Positions 8,059 to 15,297 of a DNA stretch of 34,721 nucleotides are shown in pieces (within the stretch, counting starts at the first letter, position 1; each line of letters begins with the position of its first letter). Below the pieces are notes generated by a model. That model was not told the DNA's origin, did no database searches, and saw only the letters and a list, made by a program, of their open reading frames with translations. The position numbers and the translations under genes were made by a program. The stretch spans positions 1 through 34,721 of the forward strand of contig JAISHQ010000087.1 in the NCBI GenBank assembly GCA_031262465.1, in the 5' to 3' direction. The DNA comes from Rikenellaceae bacterium. Lineage in GTDB: Bacteria > Bacteroidota > Bacteroidia > Bacteroidales > Rikenellaceae.

Positions 8059-11000
8059 CGCAGGCCGCTGTTGGTGATTTTTACGTAATCAAACGCCACC
8101 TTAAACGGTGCCTGTGCCGGAGTTTGAGGCATATTGCGGGTGAATGCGGCCATCATGGCGGGCACCACACCGTCGGTCACCAAAACACCCGCCTGAATGT
8201 CTTTCAACATGATGCTCGATGAACCGACCGCCTCGAATTTCTTCCCGTCGACCGAGTAGAACGCCGTATAGAGGTCGCCTTTTTTTACCAGTCTCAGGTA
8301 CAGCGTGTTGTTGTCGGTGATGATGTCGGCCATGCTGAGGGTGATGGCCGGTTTGGCCGTGCCGTTGCTTTCGACCAACAGCTCTACCGAGCCGGGTTGT
8401 TCGGTCGGCTGTGCTGTGGGAGCACCCCGACGGCCCGCGCTGGCGCGATAGGCCAGACGAACGAAGTTATCGTCGTCCTGATAGGCCACCAGCCCAGCGT
8501 TTTGCGCGCCGGAGGGTTTGCGGGAGGCGGTGATCTTCGTTTCGATCGTCCAATCCGTATTTGCGCTCTGCAACAGCAGATTACGGGCATCGTTAGCCGT
8601 GCCGGCGATGTCGCTCTTGCCGCTGGTAATCGACAGCGATCCCGGTTTTTCGGTCAGGCTCCAGTTGGCCTTGTCTTCGCGAACCCATGTCCATTGCGCG
8701 CCCAGCGAGGAGCCGTTGAATTGGTCTTCGGCCGATTTGGTGCCGAAGTTGATCGCATATTGTTTTTCCTGATAGGTATTGCCGTCGAACAGGGTAACCC
8801 ATGCCGTTCCCGGAACGCCTTTGGCCTGAACGACTTCCATCCGGATCGACGGATCGGTCGCCGTGGCGGCAACCACCGGAGCCGACCCCGAGGCCGAGCG
8901 GAGCAAGTAGCTGTATTGCAGGGTATTCGGGTCGAATGCCGGGATTTTCTTCCCACCCACGGTAATCGAGGCGGCGTTCAGTTCTGGCATCACCTTGATC
9001 GGGAAGCTCCCCGAGACGGTCTTGCCGTTGATAGTCACGTGAGCCGAAATCGTGGCCACGCCGGAACCTTTGGCTGTTACCAAACCGTTGGCATCGACCG
9101 AAGCGACTGCCGGGTTGTTGCTGGTGTAGACCACCTTAGCGCGGGCGATGTCGTAGAACGTGTCGTCGGTCATCGAAGCCGTCACGCTCGTCTGAGCCGT
9201 TTCGCCCAGCGACATAACGGTCTTCCCGTTTTCAGCCACAACCACTTTCAGCGCCGTGTTCAGCGAGCCGCTCATCGTGGCCGCAACCGTGCCGCGAATG
9301 TCTTTCGACGATGCGCCCACTTCGAAGACGTAACGTCCTGCGTCATAGGTGATCTTTTCTTCGTCCATATCCCAGAACCACAGGTCGGCGCAGTTGATTT
9401 CGATGCTGACCGTCTTGGTCTGACCGGCGGGGATGGTCACCCGTTGGAAGCCTTTGAGCCGTTTGATGGGGCGTTGTGCCGAAGCGGGGCTGTCCGGGGT
9501 GGTCATGTAAATCTGTACCACTTCGTCGCCGTCGCGGCTGCCGGTGTTGGTCACATCGACTTGGATGGTCAGTTTGTCGTTCGGCGTGATGGCTGTCCGG
9601 TCGATCCGGAAGTTGCTGTAAGCGAACGTGGTGTACGAAAGCCCGTATCCAAATTCATAGGAAACGTCCTTGTTGAAATACCACAGCGTCCGGCCATTTT
9701 TGTCGGGGCCTCCGCGCAGGGTGTAGTCCGTGATCGCCGGCAGGTCGTTGACCGACTTGTACCAAGTGGCGTTGGTTTTGCCACCCGGGTTTACGTCGCC
9801 AAAGAGTACTTCAGCCATTGCATCGCCCTGAGCCTGACCGTTGTAGCCTACCCAAACGATACCGGGGATGTTTTGCAGGTGTTTGAACTCTTCCACTTCC
9901 ACACAGCCGAGGGTCTGCATGACCACAATCGTGTGTTTGTTGACAGCGGCAACGGCTTTGATCAGGTCGACCTGATTGCCGGGCAACAGCAGGGTGAGGC
10001 GGTCGGCCTCTTCGGTCGCCGTATTTTCATCCGTGCCGACAAAGACCACAGCCACGTCAGCCGAACGGGCCACGCTGATCGTCTCTTCGTCGATTTCGGG
10101 GCTGGCCGGGGCGTTGTAGACAAAGAAGAGGGTCTGAGCGCCGTTGAAGCCGAGGCGGTTGGCCTTGATCTTCATCATCGTGCTTGTCCCGTAAACACCA
10201 CCGGCGCGATGACCTGCGGCGGTCGTGGCTTCCAAGGTGCCGATCAGGTTGCCGTCGGGCGAACCCGTGCGCACTTCGATAATACCCCCTTCGGTCGGGA
10301 TATTCACACCGATGCCGAGGCTGTCGATGTCGGTGATGTCGATGTTTTCATAAGCTGTCCAAGAGCCGTCGTCGATCGTGCGCACCTGTTCTTCCGATCC
10401 CATACCCGTGCCGACCGTGATTCCGGCCGAAGCGTCGGTGTATTTGGTGGCATCGTAACGGGTTGTGGCGCCGTTGGTCTTGATGATTTCAAAGTTGGCG
10501 ATGTAGAGCAGGTTGCTCTTGCTCGATGCGTTACCGCCTGAGCTGTACACCACTTCGGTGTCGTATCCTTTGTTGCTGAGGTATTTGCTGATACCGGCCA
10601 GCGGGGTAATCATGTTTTCGGCAGCGGGTCGTCCCGAGTAAGGGCCTAATTCTACCTCGTTGGCTTGCGGACCGATCAAGGCGATTTTCTTGATTTGAGA
10701 GGCATTCAACGGCAGGGCTTTCTGCTCGGTGCCCGATACCGCGTCGTTCTTCATCAACACCGGTGTGCGGGTGGCGATTTCACGCGCAAGTGCCTGATTG
10801 CCGGGCGAGTTGACCAGATTGGGTTGGTATTGCGAGTAAGCCACCTTCGAGAGCGGGTCAAATTCGCCGGTTCTCATCCGGATGGTAAACATATTGCGCA
10901 GGGCGCGGTCGACCATGTCGATCGAAACCAACCCTTGATTCAGCGCGTCGATCGTAAAGCGTTGATAGACACTGCCGCAGTCCGAGTCCAACCCAGCGAT

Positions 11001-11912
11001 CAGGGCCACAGCGGCGGCTTCGGCGGGTGTGTCGACATAATAGTGACCACTATAAATATCATCGACAGCGGCGCAGTCGCCGGTGATGTAACCCAACATC
11101 CCATAAGTCCGGCGAGCGAGGCTATCCAAATAGAACAGGCTGGCCGAAGTCGGCACGCCGTTGACGGCGTTGTACGACGACATGATCGAGGGCAGTTTAT
11201 CCCGTTCGATCAGTGCTTTATACGGGGCGATATAAAATTCGCGCATATCGCGGCTGTCCATGTTCGAACTGCTCACGTGGCGGTCAAATTCGCTGTTATT
11301 GGCCAAATAGTGTTTGGCGGTCGGAACGGCCTTGAGGTAAGTCGGGTCGTCGCCCATCATACCGCGCACGAAGCCTCCCCCGATTTCCGAGACCAGGAAC
11401 GGGTCTTCCCCATAAGACTCTCCGGTACGTCCCCAACGCGGGTCGCGAATGGGTTCGACCACGGGCGACCAATAGGTCAGCCCTTTGGAGCCGGTGGCAA
11501 AGAAGGCTCGCGCCTCGTCGGAGATAGCCGAAGCCACTCGTTGAACCAAATCCGGATCCCAGCTCGACCCCAAGGCCACGCTGTTCGAGAACGAACTTGG
11601 TGCGGCCAATCCCACACTCGGGTTGGCACCGGCCAACAGCCCGTGCAAGGCCTCGCTCCAGACGTTGTAAGCCTTGATGCCCAAGCGCGGCACGGCGGCC
11701 ATGCTGTTGCCCAACAGGCTCTGTTTTTCTTCCAGCGTAAAGCGGGAAACCAAGTCGGCGGCACGCTCCTCAAACGAATAGGAGGTGTTCAGGTAGATCG
11801 GCATGGGAGCCGTCGGAGTGTCCTGTTCTCCCGGCTTCGAGGCCGAGAAAAAAACAAGACCGAGCACGCCCAACAGGACGATACTGCTCTTCAAGTGAAA
11901 TTTTTTCTTCAT
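8055..11912 (-). CDS. Multidomain glycoside hydrolase family 3 enzyme (beta-xylosidase/glucosidase type)
   Basis: 1285 residues, against about 750-860 for ordinary GH3 enzymes. A signal peptide (residues 1-24) directs export. The GH3 barrel spans about 50-400, with PRWGRTGESYGEDP at 158-171, the KH pair at 200-201 and the nucleophile Asp279 in YITGDCAA. The second GH3 domain (about 400-725) carries EEADRLTLLLPGNQ, the usual acid/base loop region. Inside it, about 465-605, lies a beta-rich insert resembling a carbohydrate-binding module (CBM6-like). Then follow an Fn3-like domain (about 745-875), a bacterial Ig-like Big_2 domain (about 890-974: VVYTSNNPAVASVDANGLVTAKGSG), a strand-rich spacer, and a C-terminal concanavalin-like domain (about 1062-1285) like those at the end of GH43 enzymes. 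The PRWGR/GED wording fits the xylosidase-like branch, but the substrate is not proven. First gene of a two-gene unit. Confidence 0.92.
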   Translation of the reverse strand: MKKKFHLKSSIVLLGVLGLVFFSASKPGEQDTPTAPMPIYLNTSYSFEERAADLVSRFTLEEKQSLLGNSMAAVPRLGIKAYNVWSEALHGLLAGANPSVGLAAPSSFSNSVALGSSWDPDLVQRVASAISDEARAFFATGSKGLTYWSPVVEPIRDPRWGRTGESYGEDPFLVSEIGGGFVRGMMGDDPTYLKAVPTAKHYLANNSEFDRHVSSSNMDSRDMREFYIAPYKALIERDKLPSIMSSYNAVNGVPTSASLFYLDSLARRTYGMLGYITGDCAAVDDIYSGHYYVDTPAEAAAVALIAGLDSDCGSVYQRFTIDALNQGLVSIDMVDRALRNMFTIRMRTGEFDPLSKVAYSQYQPNLVNSPGNQALAREIATRTPVLMKNDAVSGTEQKALPLNASQIKKIALIGPQANEVELGPYSGRPAAENMITPLAGISKYLSNKGYDTEVVYSSGGNASSKSNLLYIANFEIIKTNGATTRYDATKYTDASAGITVGTGMGSEEQVRTIDDGSWTAYENIDITDIDSLGIGVNIPTEGGIIEVRTGSPDGNLIGTLEATTAAGHRAGGVYGTSTMMKIKANRLGFNGAQTLFFVYNAPASPEIDEETISVARSADVAVVFVGTDENTATEEADRLTLLLPGNQVDLIKAVAAVNKHTIVVMQTLGCVEVEEFKHLQNIPGIVWVGYNGQAQGDAMAEVLFGDVNPGGKTNATWYKSVNDLPAITDYTLRGGPDKNGRTLWYFNKDVSYEFGYGLSYTTFAYSNFRIDRTAITPNDKLTIQVDVTNTGSRDGDEVVQIYMTTPDSPASAQRPIKRLKGFQRVTIPAGQTKTVSIEINCADLWFWDMDEEKITYDAGRYVFEVGASSKDIRGTVAATMSGSLNTALKVVVAENGKTVMSLGETAQTSVTASMTDDTFYDIARAKVVYTSNNPAVASVDANGLVTAKGSGVATISAHVTINGKTVSGSFPIKVMPELNAASITVGGKKIPAFDPNTLQYSYLLRSASGSAPVVAATATDPSIRMEVVQAKGVPGTAWVTLFDGNTYQEKQYAINFGTKSAEDQFNGSSLGAQWTWVREDKANWSLTEKPGSLSITSGKSDIAGTANDARNLLLQSANTDWTIETKITASRKPSGAQNAGLVAYQDDDNFVRLAYRASAGRRGAPTAQPTEQPGSVELLVESNGTAKPAITLSMADIITDNNTLYLRLVKKGDLYTAFYSVDGKKFEAVGSSSIMLKDIQAGVLVTDGVVPAMMAAFTRNMPQTPAQAPFKVAFDYVKITNSGLR

Positions 11913-12083
11913 AGATTAGTTTATTTAGGTTTAGCGTTTTTTCCAACATACAAAGAAAACAATTTTTTTTGTTTTTGAAATTTATTTAAAATTAAAAAAC
12001 GAGGTTGTCCTCTCTTTTTTTTGTTTTCGGGCAACGAAGCCGGAAAAACGGATTGGAAACATTATCTTTACAGAAAATAGGAT

Positions 12084-12128
12084 GCGCCTCGGCAAAATTG
12101 CGAACAAGTTCGCTTTTGCGCTCGGCTT
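12084..12128 (+). repeat. 45-bp palindromic repeat upstream of holB (second copy at 17780-17824)
   Basis: Identical at 44 of 45 positions to the reverse complement of 17780-17824, inside palindrome A2. Its core is an inverted repeat: GCGAAC-AA-GTTCGC flanked by GCAAAA and TTTTGC arms (12092-12119). Here it lies directly upstream of, and overlaps the likely -33 region of, the holB -7 box at 12133, so it may act as an operator or as a mobile promoter part. It also lies between the diverging GH3 and holB genes. Confidence 0.7.
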
Positions 12129-12132
12129 TCAC

Positions 12133-12140
12133 TATCTTTG
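12133..12140 (+). promoter_or_regulatory. -7 promoter element immediately before holB
   Basis: TATCTTTG matches TAnnTTTG exactly. It ends only 4 bp before the ATG at 12145. Transcription would therefore begin at or within a few bases of the start codon, giving a leaderless mRNA if this box is used. Confidence 0.5.
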
Positions 12141-12144
12141 TTCC

Positions 12145-13308
12145 ATGCAATTCAAAGATATAGTTGGTCAGCACCTGCTGAAGGAGAGCCTCGCGCGGAT
12201 GGCCGACAGCGGGCGGGTCGGCCACGCCCTGCTTTTTACGGGGCGCGAGGGCGTGGGAGCCTTGCCGCTGGCTGTGGCTTTTGCCCAATACATCAACTGC
12301 GCCCAGTCGGTGGGCGGCGATTCGTGCGGGGTTTGTGCCTCGTGTGTGCAGATGAACCAGTTGGCTCACCCCGATGTTCATTTTGTCTTTCCGGTCAACA
12401 AGTCGAAATCGGCCGAAGCGGTCAGCGGAGCCGACGGTGACAAGCCCGTCAGCGACCATTTCATCGCCAAATGGCGCGAACAGATTTTGCAGGTCGTCCC
12501 GAAGGGCTATTTCAACGAGCAGATGTGGTACCGCACCCTCGACATCGACAACAAACAGGGCAACATCAGCCGCTATGAGGCCGACCGCATCCTGCGCAAG
12601 CTGTCGTTCAAGGCATTTGAATCGAAATACAAAATCGTGATCGTTTGGCTCCCCGAGCGCATGAACCCGCAGGCGGCCAATGCCTTACTGAAAATTTTGG
12701 AAGAGCCGTGGGAGAACACCTTTTTCCTCTTAGTCTCCCACGCGCCCGAAAGGCTCCTGCCCACGATCCTCTCCCGCACCCAAACGATCGACGTGCCCGC
12801 CATTGACCCCGGCGCGCTCTCTGCATGGCTTCGCGCCACTCAAGGGCTTCCGGCCGAGAAGGCCGACGCGCTCGCCCGCGTCTCCTTCGGCAACCTCTTA
12901 GAGGCTTTGCGCCTACTCAGCGAGGAGGAGCAGGACGACGAACAGTTCGACCTCTTTGTCCAGCTTATGCGCCTCTCTTACGAGGACAAGCACCTCGCCC
13001 TGCTCGAATGGGCCGAGAGCGTCGCGTCCATGAACCGCGAGAGCCAAAAGGCCTTTCTCGAAAATACGCTCCGCCTCTTGCGCGACGCTTATATGATGTC
13101 GATGGGGATGGACGAGGTGGCCTACCTCTACGGAAAAGAGTTGGCCTTCTGCCGCAAATTCGCCCCGTTTGTCAACAACCGCAACATCGAAGCCCTCACC
13201 CGGCAAACCCAACAAACCGTCGACGACGTGGCCCGCAACGGCAACCCCAAAATCGTCTTCACCCACTACGCCCTCACCGTCAGCAAACTCATCAATCGAC
13301 TGAGGTAA
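12145..13308 (+). CDS. holB: DNA polymerase III delta' subunit (clamp loader)
   Basis: Non-ATPase subunit of the clamp-loader complex that places the sliding clamp at replication forks. 387 residues from the ATG at 12145; the frame is open 21 codons further upstream, but those codons come from the repeat at 12084-12128, and MQFKDIVGQ is the normal start of this family. The zinc motif is intact: Cys52, Cys61, Cys64 and Cys67, the same spacing as in Escherichia coli delta'. The Walker A position reads GREGVGALPL and lacks the GKT lysine, as expected for delta', which does not hydrolyse ATP. ALLKILEEPWENTFFLLVSHAPERLLPTILSR (about 187-218) is the conserved AAA+ segment. The CDF gene follows after 30 bp, probably on the same transcript. 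Confidence 0.93.
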   Translation: MQFKDIVGQHLLKESLARMADSGRVGHALLFTGREGVGALPLAVAFAQYINCAQSVGGDSCGVCASCVQMNQLAHPDVHFVFPVNKSKSAEAVSGADGDKPVSDHFIAKWREQILQVVPKGYFNEQMWYRTLDIDNKQGNISRYEADRILRKLSFKAFESKYKIVIVWLPERMNPQAANALLKILEEPWENTFFLLVSHAPERLLPTILSRTQTIDVPAIDPGALSAWLRATQGLPAEKADALARVSFGNLLEALRLLSEEEQDDEQFDLFVQLMRLSYEDKHLALLEWAESVASMNRESQKAFLENTLRLLRDAYMMSMGMDEVAYLYGKELAFCRKFAPFVNNRNIEALTRQTQQTVDDVARNGNPKIVFTHYALTVSKLINRLR

Positions 13309-13338
13309 ACGGAATCGGTTATCCAAAATTCACTTGTT

Positions 13339-14337
13339 ATGGCACACGAACATACCCATTCGGCAGAACACGATCACAACCATTCGCACGGGCACGGGCA
13401 TCATCACCACGCTCCGACTGACGTGCACGGTCAAAAATTGCTTTGGGTGACGCTGATTAACGCCGGGATCATGGTCATGGAGGTCATCGGCGGGGTGGTT
13501 TCGGGCAGTTTGGCTCTGCTTTCGGACGCGGTGCACAAATTGGGCGACGGCTTTTCGCTGGTGTTGGCCTACATCGCCAACCGCCTCGGCATGAAGAGTG
13601 CCAACGATAAAAACACCTTTGGATACAAGCGGATCGAGATTCTGGCCGCGCTGTTCAACGCGCTGTTGCTGGTCGCGATCTGTGTTTTTCTGCTGATCGA
13701 GGCTTATGAGCGTTTCCTAAATCCGCAACCCATTCGCGGCGGGCTGATGTTGGTCGTGGCCCTCATCGGCTTGGTCGCCGATTGGATTTGTGTGCTGATC
13801 CTCAACAAGAACAAGGGAGAGAACATCAACGTCAAAGCGGCTTATCTTCACCTGTTGGGCGACACGCTTTCATCCGTGGCCGTGATCGCGGGCGGGGTGG
13901 CGATCCTGCTGTGGGGGGCCGAGTGGGTCGATCCGGCGATCACCGCCGTGGTGAGCGCGTACCTCATTTACCAAACGTGGGATGTGCTGAAAGAGTCGGT
14001 CGACATCCTGATGCAGGCGGCCCCGACCCACATCGACTTGAAGGAGATTCAGCAGGCCTTAGAAGAGGTGCCGCAGGTGGAGAACGTGCACCACATCCAC
14101 ATTTGGCGGCTGACCGACAGCAAACTCTATTTCGAAAGCCACATCAACGTCGCCGAAAACATGGACATGACCCAAATGCAGGCCATCCGACGGCAGTTGG
14201 AGGCGATCTTGCACCAGCGTTTCGGCATGGATCACGTCACCCTTCAGTTCGAATACCGCGCTTGCGCGGGCGAGGGGCTGATAGTCTCCACCGAAGAGGG
14301 TACTCTCACAGATGAAGAAATTCCAAACAAGCTCTAA
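13339..14337 (+). CDS. Cation diffusion facilitator (CDF) divalent-metal exporter
   Basis: Inner-membrane antiporter that exports Zn2+ or a similar divalent metal in exchange for protons. 332 residues and about six membrane segments. The N-terminus is unusually His-rich: 12 His in the first 30 residues, including GHGHHHH, a likely metal-binding tail. The transport-site motifs are present: LLSDAVHKLGD in TM2 and HLLGDTLSS in TM5. The cytoplasmic C-terminal domain (about 215-310) has VENVHHIHIWRL, typical of the CDF dimerisation domain. The last six residues (EIPNKL) are encoded by a sequence matching the end of palindromic element B, so the gene's original 3' end may have been replaced. Zinc is the most likely substrate but is not proven. 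Confidence 0.92.
   Translation: MAHEHTHSAEHDHNHSHGHGHHHHAPTDVHGQKLLWVTLINAGIMVMEVIGGVVSGSLALLSDAVHKLGDGFSLVLAYIANRLGMKSANDKNTFGYKRIEILAALFNALLLVAICVFLLIEAYERFLNPQPIRGGLMLVVALIGLVADWICVLILNKNKGENINVKAAYLHLLGDTLSSVAVIAGGVAILLWGAEWVDPAITAVVSAYLIYQTWDVLKESVDILMQAAPTHIDLKEIQQALEEVPQVENVHHIHIWRLTDSKLYFESHINVAENMDMTQMQAIRRQLEAILHQRFGMDHVTLQFEYRACAGEGLIVSTEEGTLTDEEIPNKL
14319..14337. repeat. Solo end of palindromic element B inside the CDF 3' end
   Basis: 18 of 19 bases match the terminal repeat of the element at 3138-3307. It supplies the last codons and the stop codon of the CDF gene. The opposite arm is not found nearby, so this is a remnant or a partial insertion. Confidence 0.55.
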
Positions 14338-14378
14338 AACTAATTTGACATTTGATTCGGAATTTGCGAAAAAAAAGC

Positions 14379-14386
14379 TACCTTTG
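14379..14386 (+). promoter_or_regulatory. -7 promoter element for wza-wzc
   Basis: TACCTTTG, an exact TAnnTTTG match, 104 bp upstream of the wza-like ATG. TTTG occurs upstream but not at the ideal spacing. The 104-bp leader is long for this window, leaving room for control by the 5' untranslated region. Confidence 0.55.
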
Positions 14387-14490
14387 CGCCCAATGCTGTT
14401 ATTGTATGCAGGGTTAGGATACAGGGATTTTATGCAAAAACCTGCTCCAAATGCAATACAGGCAATTTTTGAATAATTATAAGGCAGAAA

Positions 14491-15288
14491 ATGAAACGAT
14501 ACAAAATTCTCATTGCGGCGGCATCCGTCCTTTTATTCAGCTATTCTTGTGGTACACCCAAATACATCTCCTATTTCTCGGATTTACAACCGGGAGAGAA
14601 CCAGCTGACGCTGGCGGCTCAGAGCGGCATCCGGGTTCGCCCGAATGACAGGCTCTCCATTTTGGTCAACACCCAAACCCCGAAGCTGACCAGTATGTTT
14701 AACCTGCCTATTTTATCGCAACAAGTCGGTGTAGATGGTTCTAATGATCAAAATCGCGGCCTCTCCGGTTATACGATCGATCCGGAAGGCTTCATTGATT
14801 TTCCTGTGTTGGGGAAAATCCAAATCGGCGGCATGACCCGGGAAGAAGTCGCCACTTATATTAAAGAAGAATTACAATCGAACGATCTGGTTAAAGACCC
14901 GGTAGTCACCGTAGAGTTCATGAACCTCAATGTTTCGGTCGTGGGCGAAGTAAACCGGCCGGGCCGCTACAAAATCGACCGAGACGACCTGACCATTTTG
15001 GACGCGCTAAGCCAAGCGGGAGACCTGACCATTTATGGAAAGCGGGAAAATGTGCTGGTTTTGCGCAACGAGAACGATACCCAACGCACATACACCGTAG
15101 ACCTTAATTCGGCCCGTCAGCTCTATTCGTCCCCGGTCTTTTACTTGCAACAGAACGATGTGGTTTATGTGGAACCCAACGACACCCGGGCGCGGCAATC
15201 GACCGTCAACGGGAACAACGTTCGCTCCACCTCTTTTTGGATTTCACTGGCCTCCCTGCTGACCACCGTTTTCGTCTTAATCAAATAA
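14491..15288 (+). CDS. wza: Polysaccharide export outer-membrane lipoprotein, Wza/BexD family
   Basis: Exports capsule or exopolysaccharide across the outer membrane. 265 residues. Signal peptide MKRYKILIAAASVLLFSYSC with a lipobox (SYSC, Cys20). Residues about 45-145 form the Poly_export domain (RPNDRLSILV, GYTIDPEGFIDFPVLGKIQIGGMTREE), and about 145-235 the SLBB domain (VSVVGEVNRPGRYKIDRDDLTILDALSQAGDLTIYGKR). A C-terminal hydrophobic segment (FWISLASLLTTVFVLIK) ends the protein; in Bacteroidota this often replaces the helical barrel. It precedes wzc by 9 bp, so they form an operon. Confidence 0.93.
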   Translation: MKRYKILIAAASVLLFSYSCGTPKYISYFSDLQPGENQLTLAAQSGIRVRPNDRLSILVNTQTPKLTSMFNLPILSQQVGVDGSNDQNRGLSGYTIDPEGFIDFPVLGKIQIGGMTREEVATYIKEELQSNDLVKDPVVTVEFMNLNVSVVGEVNRPGRYKIDRDDLTILDALSQAGDLTIYGKRENVLVLRNENDTQRTYTVDLNSARQLYSSPVFYLQQNDVVYVEPNDTRARQSTVNGNNVRSTSFWISLASLLTTVFVLIK

Positions 15289-15297
15289 TATCGTTTT

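Noticed and set aside
8397..10541. 714-codon plus-strand open frame opposite the GH3 gene
   Set aside because: It is fully antisense to a gene with clear domains. Its product is rich in His, Arg, Gly and Asp without any domain pattern, as expected from the complement of biased codons. The same applies to 10665-11978.
12082..12144. Upstream ATG start for holB
   Set aside because: The extra 21 codons are encoded by the dispersed 45-bp repeat and promoter, and the family begins at the downstream ATG.
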